A stretch of 64,000 nt of DNA from the NCBI GenBank assembly GCA_963815305.1, contig CAWFFW010000001.1, positions 1,364,001 to 1,428,000 of the forward strand, written 5' to 3'. Positions 56,928-64,000 of this stretch are shown one piece after another (within the stretch, counting starts at the first letter, position 1; each line of letters begins with the position of its first letter). The notes below the pieces were generated by a model that saw only the letters and a list, made by a program, of their open reading frames with translations, made no database searches and was not told the DNA's origin. The stretch is from CAXBID01 sp963815305 (GTDB lineage: Bacteria > Bacteroidota > Bacteroidia > Flavobacteriales > Flavobacteriaceae). The position numbers were made by a program, and so were the translations under genes.

Positions 56928-57477
56928 TTATTGTCCGATTACCACTTTAGGAAAACGAATTATTTTATCTCCTAGTTTATATCCTTTCTCTACTACATCA
57001 ATAATTTTTCCTTTTAAATCATCCGTAGGCGCAGGAATTTGAGTAATTGCTTCATGATTATCTGCATTGAATGCATCACCATTTTCTACTGCAATAGATT
57101 TGAGTCCTTTTTGTTCTAAAGTATTCATAAGCTTTTGGTAAATTAAAAGGACGCCTTTTCTCAATTCCTCGGCTTCTTTATCATCCTCAATATGTGTTAA
57201 AGCACGCTCAAAATCATCAAGTACTGGCAATAATGTTTTCATGAGGTCTTCGCTTGCTGTTGAAAATAATTCAATACGCTCTTCTGGAAGTTCGCTTTTT
57301 GTAATTTTCAAACTCAGCAAATAGCCTTAAAAACTTGTCTTTTTCATGTTTTACTTCTGCTTTAAGTTTGTCTTCAACTGTCTTTTCTTCTATAACTTGC
57401 TCTTCAACTTCCGCTGTTTGAGTTTCTGAAGTTTCAACGTGTTCTTCTTCTATATCTTTTTTATCTTTTTTACTCAT
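56928..57477 (-). CDS. grpE: Nucleotide exchange factor GrpE, frameshifted at ~57281-57286
   Basis: The first frame (57477-57271) encodes an acidic N-terminal tail and the long-helix segment EKDKFLRLFAEFENYKKRTS. The rest lies in the next frame, ERIELFSTASEDLMKTLLPV, DDFERAL, GVLLIYQKLMNTLEQKGLKS, HEAITQIPAP and DVVEKGYKLGDKIIRFPKVV, ending at 56928. Removing one A from CAGAAG (minus strand, 57286-57281) gives TSRERIEL and a normal ~183-residue GrpE. GrpE exchanges ADP on DnaK and is near-essential. A broken gene in a living strain is hard to accept, so a read error, or a frameshift tolerated by suppression, should be considered. Confidence 0.92.
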
Positions 57478-57510
57478 TACGATTCAAAATTTTTACACTA
57501 ACAAATTAGT

Positions 57511-57526
57511 TGGCAAAAGTACTGCC
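57511..57526 (+). promoter_or_regulatory. Sigma-54-like -24/-12 element upstream of the YceI lipoprotein gene
   Basis: TGGCAAAAGTACTGCC has the GG and GC dinucleotides separated by 10 bases as in TGGCAC-N5-TTGC. The -12 part lacks one T. It lies 118 bases upstream of ATG 57644 and overlaps the minus-strand grpE box, so it may be chance. Confidence 0.2.
57514..57521 (-). promoter_or_regulatory. Bacteroidota -7 box of grpE-dnaJ
   Basis: TACTTTTG on minus, an exact TAnnTTTG, ends 36 bases before the grpE start at 57477. Confidence 0.5.
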
Positions 57527-57609
57527 ATTATTATTAAAATGCCATAATGTCATTAAAAATATTTGCTTTTTTTGTTTAACAATTTTATTATTTAATGAAA
57601 CAAATTTCA

Positions 57610-57617
57610 TACTTTTG
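57610..57617 (+). promoter_or_regulatory. Bacteroidota -7 box of the YceI lipoprotein gene
   Basis: TACTTTTG, an exact TAnnTTTG, ends 26 bases before ATG 57644. Confidence 0.5.
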
Positions 57618-57643
57618 CAAAACAAACTATTAATACTTTAATT

Positions 57644-58300
57644 ATGAAAAACAATTTTTTAAAAATTTTATTTTTATCTGCAATATCAATAACGCTTGTT
57701 AATTGTAAAGACAAAGCAAAAGAGGCTACTACAAGCGAAGCTGAAGAAGTGGCTGTAGTTGAAGTTGAAGCACAAAAATTTATGGCAGACACTCTAGCTT
57801 CAACCATTGAATGGAAAGGATTTAAGCCTACTGGTTCTCATAATGGCGAAATAATGTTAGAAAGTGGTGTGGTAAATACCGTGGATGGAAAAATAGCTAG
57901 TGGTACATTTTTAATAGATATGTCTACTATTTCTGTTTTAGATATTCCTGAGGAAGATGAGGGCAATGCAAAACTTCATGGCCATTTAACTAGTCCTGAT
58001 TTTTTTGACGTTGAAAAATATCCAAGTGCGGCCTTTGAAATTACAGGTTTAGAAGAAGTTGATGACAAAATGATGCTTTCTGGCAACTTAACTTTGAAAG
58101 ATGCAACAAATAATGTAACATTTCCAGTATCAGTTTCAAACGAAGGAGATACTATGACGTTAACAAGCGAAACGTTTACTATTGACCGTTCTAAATGGAA
58201 TGTTAAGTATGGTTCTAAATCGTTTTTTGATAATTTAGGTGATAAATTTATTAATGATGATATTGAACTAAAAATTATGCTGAAAGCTAAAAAAGCTTAA
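57644..58300 (+). CDS. YceI-family lipoprotein
   Basis: 218 residues. Lipoprotein signal with Cys ~21 (SITLVNC), an acidic linker (~28-45) and then the YceI lipocalin-like barrel: STIEWKGFKPTGSHNGEIML, GTFLIDMSTI, HLTSPDFFDVEKYPSAAFEI and FTIDRSKWNVKYGSKSFF. YceI folds bind isoprenoid or amphiphilic ligands. Transcribed alone, with its own box and a strong terminator, divergent from grpE. Confidence 0.92.
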   Translation: MKNNFLKILFLSAISITLVNCKDKAKEATTSEAEEVAVVEVEAQKFMADTLASTIEWKGFKPTGSHNGEIMLESGVVNTVDGKIASGTFLIDMSTISVLDIPEEDEGNAKLHGHLTSPDFFDVEKYPSAAFEITGLEEVDDKMMLSGNLTLKDATNNVTFPVSVSNEGDTMTLTSETFTIDRSKWNVKYGSKSFFDNLGDKFINDDIELKIMLKAKKA

Positions 58301-58324
58301 TGATATAAAAATTTATATGTTATT

Positions 58325-58362
58325 AAAAGACCACTTTGTTTTCACAAAGTGGTCTTTTGTTT
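58325..58362 (+). terminator. Rho-independent terminator of the YceI gene
   Basis: Perfect 15-bp stem AAAAGACCACTTTGT / ACAAAGTGGTCTTTT with a 4-base loop. The A/T flanks would also stop minus-strand transcription. Confidence 0.9.
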
Positions 58363-58558
58363 GAATTCAAACTTGACTTTTTAAATTTTTAAACTAATTT
58401 TATTTGATACTAAGAAATCCAACTTAACAACACGAGATGTTTTCTTATCATTTAGTATTTACAATTTTAATACTAATCTATAAAATCGGTTTAAATGTAA
58501 ACCACAACCTTATCTCTCTAATTTTGATGAGCAAGCAAATTATATAAATACAATTTTG
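58363..58558. other. Intergenic region between YceI terminator and acyl-CoA dehydrogenase
   Basis: AT-rich, no gene or further hairpin of note. Confidence 0.4.
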
Positions 58559-59725
58559 TTATGTTACTGGCTTGTAATCTTTTTTATCAATAACCATTTT
58601 AGCAATAATTTCTCTAAGAATTTCTGAAGTTCCACCACCTATAGGCCCTAGCCTACTGTCGCGTAATAGTCTTGCCATAGGATAATCTTCCATATAGCCG
58701 TAACCACCTAAAAATTGTAAACATTGGTAAATAACCTCATCTGCCATTTTAGTGCATTTCAACTTAGACATCGTGGCTTCTTTTACCACATATTCGCCTT
58801 TATTTAATCTATAAGCTACAGAATAGTTAAACTCTTTACAAATTTCCATATCGGTATATAAATCGGCAATCGTGTGTCTTAAAGCTTGAAATTGATCGAT
58901 AGTTTTACCAAAGGCTTTACGTTCACTCATGTATTGCAACGTATATTCTAGTGCAAATTCTGCACGAGCATGGGCGTTAATCCCCATTATTAAACGTTCT
59001 AATGAAAAGTGTTGCATAATATATGGGAAACCTTTGCCTTCCTCTCCCATAAGGTTTTCAACGGGTACTTTTACATTATCAAAAGCTATTTCACCAGTAT
59101 CTGACGCTTTCCAACCTAACTTGTTTAATTTAGTTGCTGATATACCTTCCATAGCTCTATCCAACACAAAAATACTTATGCCTTTATTCCCTAGTTCTGG
59201 ATTTGTTTTTGCTGCAACTATTAAATAATCGCTGTAAACACCATTAGTTATGAATGTTTTTGAACCATTAACTATGTAGTGGTCTTCGTGCTTTATAGCG
59301 GTCGTTCTCATGCCAGCAACATCACTCCCTCCAAAAGGTTCTGTAATACAAAGGCAACCAATTTTATCGCCAGTAATACTTGGAGTTAAATATTTTTCTT
59401 TTATCGCATCATCGCCTTCGGCATTTAAATGTGTCATAGCTAAATACACATGCGCCCAAACTGCTGCGGCAAAACCACCTGAATTAATTTTTTGAAGTTC
59501 TTCAAGTAATATAACGGTATAAAATAAATCTAGATTCATACCACCATAAACTTCGGGATAGTGAATTCCTAAAAATCCCATGTCACCAAATTTATTCCAT
59601 ATGGACTTATCTATAACTCCATTTTTTTCCCAAGTTTCAATGTGTGGAACTACTTCTTTTTTCAAAAAGTCTTGCAAGCTTTTTCTAAAAAGGTTGTGTT
59701 CTTCTGTGAAGTACATACTATTCAT
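58559..59725 (-). CDS. Acyl-CoA dehydrogenase
   Basis: 388 residues. FAD/substrate motifs CLCITEPFGGSDVAGM (~130), KTFITNGVYSDYL, FSLERLIMG (~240) and FLGGYGYMEDYPMARLLRD (~345). The end reads GPIGGGTSEI: the usual catalytic Glu of short- and medium-chain enzymes (EGT) is Gly, as in long-chain and isovaleryl types, where the base is the Glu of the LERL helix. So a long-chain or branched-chain acyl-CoA specificity is more likely. Catalyses the first oxidation of beta-oxidation. The start overlaps the stop of the upstream ComEA-like gene by one base. Confidence 0.93.
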   Translation of the reverse strand: MNSMYFTEEHNLFRKSLQDFLKKEVVPHIETWEKNGVIDKSIWNKFGDMGFLGIHYPEVYGGMNLDLFYTVILLEELQKINSGGFAAAVWAHVYLAMTHLNAEGDDAIKEKYLTPSITGDKIGCLCITEPFGGSDVAGMRTTAIKHEDHYIVNGSKTFITNGVYSDYLIVAAKTNPELGNKGISIFVLDRAMEGISATKLNKLGWKASDTGEIAFDNVKVPVENLMGEEGKGFPYIMQHFSLERLIMGINAHARAEFALEYTLQYMSERKAFGKTIDQFQALRHTIADLYTDMEICKEFNYSVAYRLNKGEYVVKEATMSKLKCTKMADEVIYQCLQFLGGYGYMEDYPMARLLRDSRLGPIGGGTSEILREIIAKMVIDKKDYKPVT

Positions 59726-60600
59726 TAATTTTCTTTTTCAAGATGCAAATATAATTCAATTATATCTATTTTATTTATGGGAAAGTCTTTAACTTTTGTT
59801 AATTCGTTTATAGACTTAAATCCTTCACGTAGTGTACGTTCTTCTATTATACGTTGTGCAATATCGTAATCTATATGTTGAATGGTAACCAACTCATCAA
59901 TTGTAGCTGTGTTCAAACTTATTTTTTTAATTTTTCTAGGTGTTTTTACAGTAAACTCGTTTAATATTTTTTCAATAACCTCCGGTGCCAATCCATAAAC
60001 ATCTTGTAATTGTGCATCTGCTATGAAACCCCCTTGAAACGAGTTTCGAAGTTTTATTATAGCTTTAGAATAATATTCGCCAATACCATTTACCTGTTGT
60101 AAATCTTTTACCGTAGCTTTATTTAAATCTTGTTTTTGAGCAAATGTTTTTGATGCATTCTTATCAGTGTAACTAGGATTTTTGGGTTTAGAACTGTTAA
60201 CCCATTCTGGGAATTTAAAGTATGGTGAGATAGCAGCTAATAGCGAATCTGAAACTTTAGTGATGTCTTGGAATTGTTTTGTTGAATTAATCCATTTATC
60301 GTGTTTTCTAAAAGTGAGGAGTCTATCAATTTCCACATCGGTCATCCCCAGAGAAGCACCTTTAAAATCAGAAATATAATTTGGATTGAAAGGATATATT
60401 TTAGCCTTACTTTCTTCAATTTCTATTTGTTTTAGTGAGTCTATTTCATTTTGAAATTTCACTAGCGCCTTATCATCTATTTGTATATTTTCAGAAGAAA
60501 AATCTAAATAAAAGTAAACACACTGTAAAATGATGATGATGAGTACCAATAAAAAAATCCCATTTCGCTGTTGTTTAGTAAACGTGAAATGGGATTTCAT
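59725..60600 (-). CDS. ComEA-like helix-hairpin-helix membrane protein
   Basis: 291 residues. A basic start, one membrane helix (GIFLLVLIIIILQCVYFYL, ~14-32) and an acidic linker. Three HhH-type units follow: ISDFKGASLGMTDVEIDRLL (~75), DLNKATVKDLQQVNGIGEYY (~158) and SLNTATIDELVTIQHIDYDI (~228). ComEA-type proteins bind DNA non-specifically, often in uptake. The membrane helix and periplasmic HhH units fit that, but no com machinery is adjacent. The first 16 codons also form a terminator-like hairpin (60551-60597). Confidence 0.85.
   Translation of the reverse strand: MKSHFTFTKQQRNGIFLLVLIIIILQCVYFYLDFSSENIQIDDKALVKFQNEIDSLKQIEIEESKAKIYPFNPNYISDFKGASLGMTDVEIDRLLTFRKHDKWINSTKQFQDITKVSDSLLAAISPYFKFPEWVNSSKPKNPSYTDKNASKTFAQKQDLNKATVKDLQQVNGIGEYYSKAIIKLRNSFQGGFIADAQLQDVYGLAPEVIEKILNEFTVKTPRKIKKISLNTATIDELVTIQHIDYDIAQRIIEERTLREGFKSINELTKVKDFPINKIDIIELYLHLEKEN
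60551..60597 (-). terminator. Terminator-like hairpin overlapping the start of the ComEA-like gene
   Basis: On minus, AAATCCCATTTC (60597-60586) pairs perfectly with GAAATGGGATTT (60566-60555) across a 19-base loop, followed by a T-run (to 60551). It lies 25 bases downstream of the AGCS stop, so it is in place to end that transcript, yet it occupies codons 2-17 of the next gene. Confidence 0.6.
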
Positions 60601-60621
60601 ATTAAAGTCAATTTAAATAAG

Positions 60622-62244
60622 TTACATATGTTTCGTTAAATCTTCCGCACCTTCTTCTAAAGCATCACGTTTAATATTTATGGCTTTCATATATTTTTTT
60701 AGTTCTCTACTAATAACTGGTGATAGTATAATAACTCCTATAATATTTGGAACAACCATGGCAAAAATCATGGCATCAGAAAAATCAATGACAGCTCCAA
60801 GACTAATTGAAGAACCTATAACAACAAATATTAAAAATAAAAATTTATATACTAAGTCTGTTATTTTACCTTTTCCAAAAAGAAATATCCAACCTTGCAT
60901 ACCATAATACGACCAAGAAATCATAGTTGAAAATGCAAATAATATAACGGCTATAGTAAGTACAATAGAAAAGTGAGGAATTACAGAATCAAACGCTGTT
61001 GCTGTAAGTTCTACGCCTTCTTTAATTGGCACGCCATACTCCATAAAACCACCATCAAAGTTGGTGATTACAATAACTAAAGCTGTCATCGTACAAATTA
61101 CAACAGTATCTACAAAAGGTTCTAACAAAGCCACGATACCCTCACTAGCAGGATATTTTGTTCTTACTGCTGAGTGTGCAATAGCGGCACTACCTACACC
61201 TGCTTCATTTGAAAAGGCACCACGACGGATACCTTGAATCATGACACCTACAAGGCCACCAGCAATACCAAGGCCTGAAAATGCGCCTTCATAAATTAAA
61301 GCAAAAGCATCATCAATCAAACTCCAATTTGCCCCTAATATGATTAAAGATGCTAGTACATAAATACCTGCCATAAATGGGACAATTTTTTCTGTAACAG
61401 AAGCTATACGTTTGATACCCCCAATAATAACTACGGCAACTATAAGTGCCATAACAATACCAAAGTACATACCAGCATTTGAACTTTCAAAATTAAATAA
61501 TTTAATAAATTGCGCAGCGGCTTGATTAGCTTGAAACATATTTCCGCCTCCAAAAGAACCACCTATAACAAAAATGGCGAATAAAACCGCTAAAATTTTA
61601 CCAAAAGCACCCATACCCTTTTCCTTAAGCCCTTTTGTTAGATAATACATAGGACCTCCATACACCGTACCATCTTCACCAACGTCTCTATACTTTACGC
61701 CTAGAGTACATTCTGCAAATTTTGAAGCCATACCCAATAAGCCCGCTAATATCATCCAAAATGTAGCGCCAGGGCCACCAATTGATAACGCCACAGCTAC
61801 ACCAGCAATATTTCCTAAACCAACGGTTGCTGATAATGCAGCCGTTAACGCTTGAAAATGTGACACTTCACCATGTGCACCGTCGTCTCTTAAAGTTTCT
61901 ATGATATTATGATCTTCATTTGGGGTTACATCACCATACAACGTATCTGCACCATGCTTTTCAATATCTTCATATTTGCCTTGTACAACTCTGATTGCGG
62001 TTCTAAAACCTGTAAAATTTATAAACCTGAAATAAAATGTAAAAAATAATGCACCTCCAATTAAAACAATAAGTACCCATGGAATTTTATAAGTTTCTGA
62101 AAATGGAATTTCATAAAAAATAGCATCAACGAACCAACCGGTATAATCTTTAAAAACTCTATCAATCTTTTCTGATGTTGTTTCTTGAGCAAAAGTTAAT
62201 ATTGGTAAAATTATTGTGAATAATGAAAGAAGATATTTCTTCAT
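60622..62244 (-). CDS. Alanine/glycine:cation (Na+) symporter, AGCS family
   Basis: 540 residues with about ten helices; the N-terminus has a signal-like stretch (LLSLFTIILPILTFAQ) followed by an extra ~45-residue segment. AGCS motifs: ALSATVGLGNIAGVAVALSI (~133-152), GGPGATFWM, GTVYGGPMYYLTKGL (~193), RRGAFSNEAGVGSAAIAHSA (~330) and ALLEPFVDTVVICT. Imports alanine or glycine with Na+. Downstream gene is the ComEA-like one. Confidence 0.93.
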   Translation of the reverse strand: MKKYLLSLFTIILPILTFAQETTSEKIDRVFKDYTGWFVDAIFYEIPFSETYKIPWVLIVLIGGALFFTFYFRFINFTGFRTAIRVVQGKYEDIEKHGADTLYGDVTPNEDHNIIETLRDDGAHGEVSHFQALTAALSATVGLGNIAGVAVALSIGGPGATFWMILAGLLGMASKFAECTLGVKYRDVGEDGTVYGGPMYYLTKGLKEKGMGAFGKILAVLFAIFVIGGSFGGGNMFQANQAAAQFIKLFNFESSNAGMYFGIVMALIVAVVIIGGIKRIASVTEKIVPFMAGIYVLASLIILGANWSLIDDAFALIYEGAFSGLGIAGGLVGVMIQGIRRGAFSNEAGVGSAAIAHSAVRTKYPASEGIVALLEPFVDTVVICTMTALVIVITNFDGGFMEYGVPIKEGVELTATAFDSVIPHFSIVLTIAVILFAFSTMISWSYYGMQGWIFLFGKGKITDLVYKFLFLIFVVIGSSISLGAVIDFSDAMIFAMVVPNIIGVIILSPVISRELKKYMKAINIKRDALEEGAEDLTKHM

Positions 62245-62351
62245 AAGAATTTAAAATTATTTGGTTTTATTAAAGAACTGTTTGAAAAAGCAAGCAAGAT
62301 GCTAAAAATAATTCATTTTTTAAAACATTAAGCGTTAAAATAGAGTATTCT

Positions 62352-63374
62352 CTAATCTATATCATATTGAGAATTTAGTGCCTCTATTTGCTCTGGTCTT
62401 CCTAAAACAATAATTTTTGAATTTGGTGCTAATTCCAATTCAGCTTCAGGATTTACAATATATTCTCCCTTTTCATCTTTATAACCAATAACGGTGCACC
62501 CTGTTTTTCTTCGTAGGTCTAAATCTTTTATGGTTTTAAGGGTTTTAGTAATATTTAATTTTTCAACTGCAATCTCTTCTATATTGATATTCGTTTTTCC
62601 AACTATCGATAAATTATCAATAAACTCCATTAGCCCTGGAACAACGACTAAAGATGCCATATGATCGCCACCAATTTTATCTGGAAGTATCACATTATTG
62701 GCTCCTGCAAATTTTAATTTATCATAAGAGGATTCATGCGATGCGCGACTAATAATATTAATATTTTTATTAATTTGTCTTGTAGAAAGTACCACAAAAA
62801 GATTATCAGCATCACTAGGTAGCGCCGATATAAAGTTTGAAGCGCGGTCTATCCCAGCTTTTAAAAGCACCTCATCTTCATTGGCATTTCCGATGACATA
62901 GGGCACGTTATCAAATTGTAATCGTTCTTCCATCTCCTTATTCTTTTCTATAACTACAAAGGATTTGTTATGAGCTAATAATTTTCTAACGGTCTGTTTA
63001 CCATTTCTACCGTAACCACAAACAACGACATGATTTTTGTAAGCATCAATTTTTTTTTGCATCTTTTTATGTTTTAATTCTTCAACATGATCTTTACTTA
63101 AAATATACTCAGTAATTACTGAAAGTGCATAACCTACTATGACCACGCTGGCCAAAATTAAAAATATGGTGAATATTTTTGATTGGTTGTTTAGCGGAAC
63201 CACTTCACCAAATCCTACCGTGGTCATGGTTATTACGGTCATGTACAGAGCATCAATAATAGAGTATCCTGAAATCATAACATATCCAAAAACACCAATG
63301 AGTAATATAAAAACCAGTAAAAATACGGCTGTATAAATTTTTGTTCTAAAAAAACGGACTAATGGATTACTCAT
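62352..63374 (-). CDS. Potassium channel with RCK (TrkA-N/TrkA-C) domain
   Basis: 340 residues. Two membrane helices (~10-30, ~72-95) flank a pore loop with the selectivity motif MTTVGFGEV (~48-56). TrkA-N Rossmann domain: HVVVCGYGRNGKQTVRKLL (~115), acidic IEKNKEMEERL, NANEDEVLLKAGID and FISALPSDADNLFVVL. A TrkA-C domain closes the protein (~260-335: CTVIGYKDEKGEYIVNPEAE). A Kch/MthK-type ligand-gated K+ channel subunit. The gene follows the PspC gene with three intervening bases. Confidence 0.92.
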   Translation of the reverse strand: MSNPLVRFFRTKIYTAVFLLVFILLIGVFGYVMISGYSIIDALYMTVITMTTVGFGEVVPLNNQSKIFTIFLILASVVIVGYALSVITEYILSKDHVEELKHKKMQKKIDAYKNHVVVCGYGRNGKQTVRKLLAHNKSFVVIEKNKEMEERLQFDNVPYVIGNANEDEVLLKAGIDRASNFISALPSDADNLFVVLSTRQINKNINIISRASHESSYDKLKFAGANNVILPDKIGGDHMASLVVVPGLMEFIDNLSIVGKTNINIEEIAVEKLNITKTLKTIKDLDLRRKTGCTVIGYKDEKGEYIVNPEAELELAPNSKIIVLGRPEQIEALNSQYDID

Positions 63375-63377
63375 AGG

Positions 63378-63605
63378 CTATAAATCGAAAACAGATGAAC
63401 GTTTGGTATAAATTAAATCTTTTATACGCATCCAAAAAGCTAGAAAAAGGTATAAAGCAAAACCAAAACCAACAGTAACAAACGTTAAATACATAAATGA
63501 TGTACGTACTACTTTTGCTCGAATACCAAACCTATCCGCAATACGCTGACAAACATAATACCCATGTTTTTGAAAAAAAAGTAATGGTTTATAAATACTA
63601 TTCAT
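63378..63605 (-). CDS. PspC-domain small membrane protein
   Basis: 75 residues: a short helical PspC unit (GYYVCQRIADRFGIRAKVVR, ~15-34) and one membrane helix (FVTVGFGFALYLFLAFWM, ~42-59), then a basic tail. Related to phage-shock protein C, whose role is envelope stress sensing, but no other psp genes are present. Same operon as the K+ channel and the DUF2851 gene. Confidence 0.82.
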   Translation of the reverse strand: MNSIYKPLLFFQKHGYYVCQRIADRFGIRAKVVRTSFMYLTFVTVGFGFALYLFLAFWMRIKDLIYTKRSSVFDL

Positions 63606-63641
63606 GCTGCAATTTAGCGTTTAGTTTATTTGTTTAAAAGT

Positions 63642-64000
63642 TTATTTACTTAAAAGTATATTTCCAACAGCACATTTTAAGCATTTATTTTTATCACAAT
63701 ATTCAGTTTTTAATTGGATGAGTGATTGCGATTGTAAAGCTGATTTTGAAATAGGTTTTAGCCTATGATACGCATCTACAATATTATTTTTTTCTGATTT
63801 TATTTTTGAAATGAGTTCCAAAATAGCATCATCAATAGTTTCTCCCTTTTGCTTGGCATAGCAGAATTTTATTGGTAAAATGGTGTTTATGAGTAGTAAA
63901 TCTATAAATGATTTTGAAATGGTTTTAGTTGATAGTTTTGATTCTTTTTGAAACGTATAATGGGATACCCAAAAAGTTGATGTATTAAGTTTAAACAGAT
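63642..64000 (-). CDS. DUF2851-family protein, C-terminal part (gene runs off right edge)
   Basis: An open frame from the right edge to the stop at 63642-63644 gives ~119 residues. It includes DLLLINTILPIKFCYAKQKG, YHRLKPISKSALQSQSLIQL and the Cys-rich end YCDKNKCLKCAVGNILL, the typical closing motif of DUF2851. The paired cysteines look like a metal site. The function of the family is unknown. It lies 36 bases upstream of the PspC gene and probably shares its transcript. Confidence 0.8.
   Translation of the reverse strand, partial: LFKLNTSTFWVSHYTFQKESKLSTKTISKSFIDLLLINTILPIKFCYAKQKGETIDDAILELISKIKSEKNNIVDAYHRLKPISKSALQSQSLIQLKTEYCDKNKCLKCAVGNILLSK

Noticed and set aside
1..64000. tRNA, rRNA or replication-origin features
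   Set aside because: No cloverleaf, ribosomal RNA core or DnaA-box cluster was recognised in the gaps, though small RNAs cannot be excluded by eye.

Overview
The window looks like a chromosome segment of a marine-type member of the Flavobacteriaceae (Bacteroidota). The evidence is the low G+C content, the Bacteroidota -7 promoter box (TAnnTTTG) in front of many genes, the general absence of Shine-Dalgarno sequences, three giant surface proteins with type B type-IX-secretion (T9SS) C-terminal domains, LytTR and HisKA_2-type signalling proteins, and family-typical forms of DnaJ, SucC, LysA and CcoI. No rRNA, tRNA, CRISPR array or phage module was seen.

Layout. 1-2.5 kb: the 5' part of a CcoI-type copper P-ATPase with an FNR-like palindrome upstream, then a decayed IS982-family insertion sequence. 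2.7-9.2 kb: cca, a GNAT acetyltransferase, a CtaA/Cox15-type haem A synthase, an IS1096/pRiA4b-type small acidic protein, a convergent kinase-like protein of unknown function, and an ABC exporter pair. 9.2-22.3 kb: three consecutive giant T9SS type B surface proteins built from about 17 copies of an Asp-rich repeat. 22.3-31 kb: housekeeping genes (uvrB, Ppx/GppA phosphatase, TerB-like protein, DUF1456, sucC, lysA, fatty acid hydroxylase). 31-35.8 kb: two paralogous TPR histidine kinases sharing a 603-bp C-terminal duplication, plus a LytTR response regulator. 36-45.3 kb: an accessory envelope cluster (SDR, secreted NTF2-like proteins, AmpG/AT-1-like MFS, two DUF418 proteins, one DUF1624/HGSNAT-like protein). 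45.5-50.2 kb: a PAS kinase with its CheY partner, a DinB-like secreted protein, PPK2 and a secreted coiled-coil protein. 50.2-57.5 kb (minus): grpE-dnaJ, then after terminators a tight five-gene operon (ABC ATPase, ABC permease, MscS, DUF6268 barrel, NtrC-like regulator without a DNA-binding domain). 57.6-64 kb: YceI lipoprotein, acyl-CoA dehydrogenase, ComEA-like protein, AGCS symporter, K+ channel with RCK domain, PspC and the 3' part of a DUF2851 gene.

The most striking features are: (i) five one-base-excess frameshifts in otherwise well-conserved genes, four of them exactly at the hexamer CAGAAG, including grpE and lysA; (ii) the T9SS giant-protein cluster; (iii) the in-register 603-bp copy shared by the two kinases, with a fresh nonsense codon in one; (iv) a putative trans-envelope acyl-transfer cluster at 38-45 kb; (v) a terminator-like hairpin embedded in the first codons of the ComEA-like gene; and (vi) a sigma-54-type regulator with GAFTSA instead of GAFTGA and no HTH, encoded with an MscS channel and an ABC exporter. 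All functions are read from sequence motifs alone; no database search was possible.
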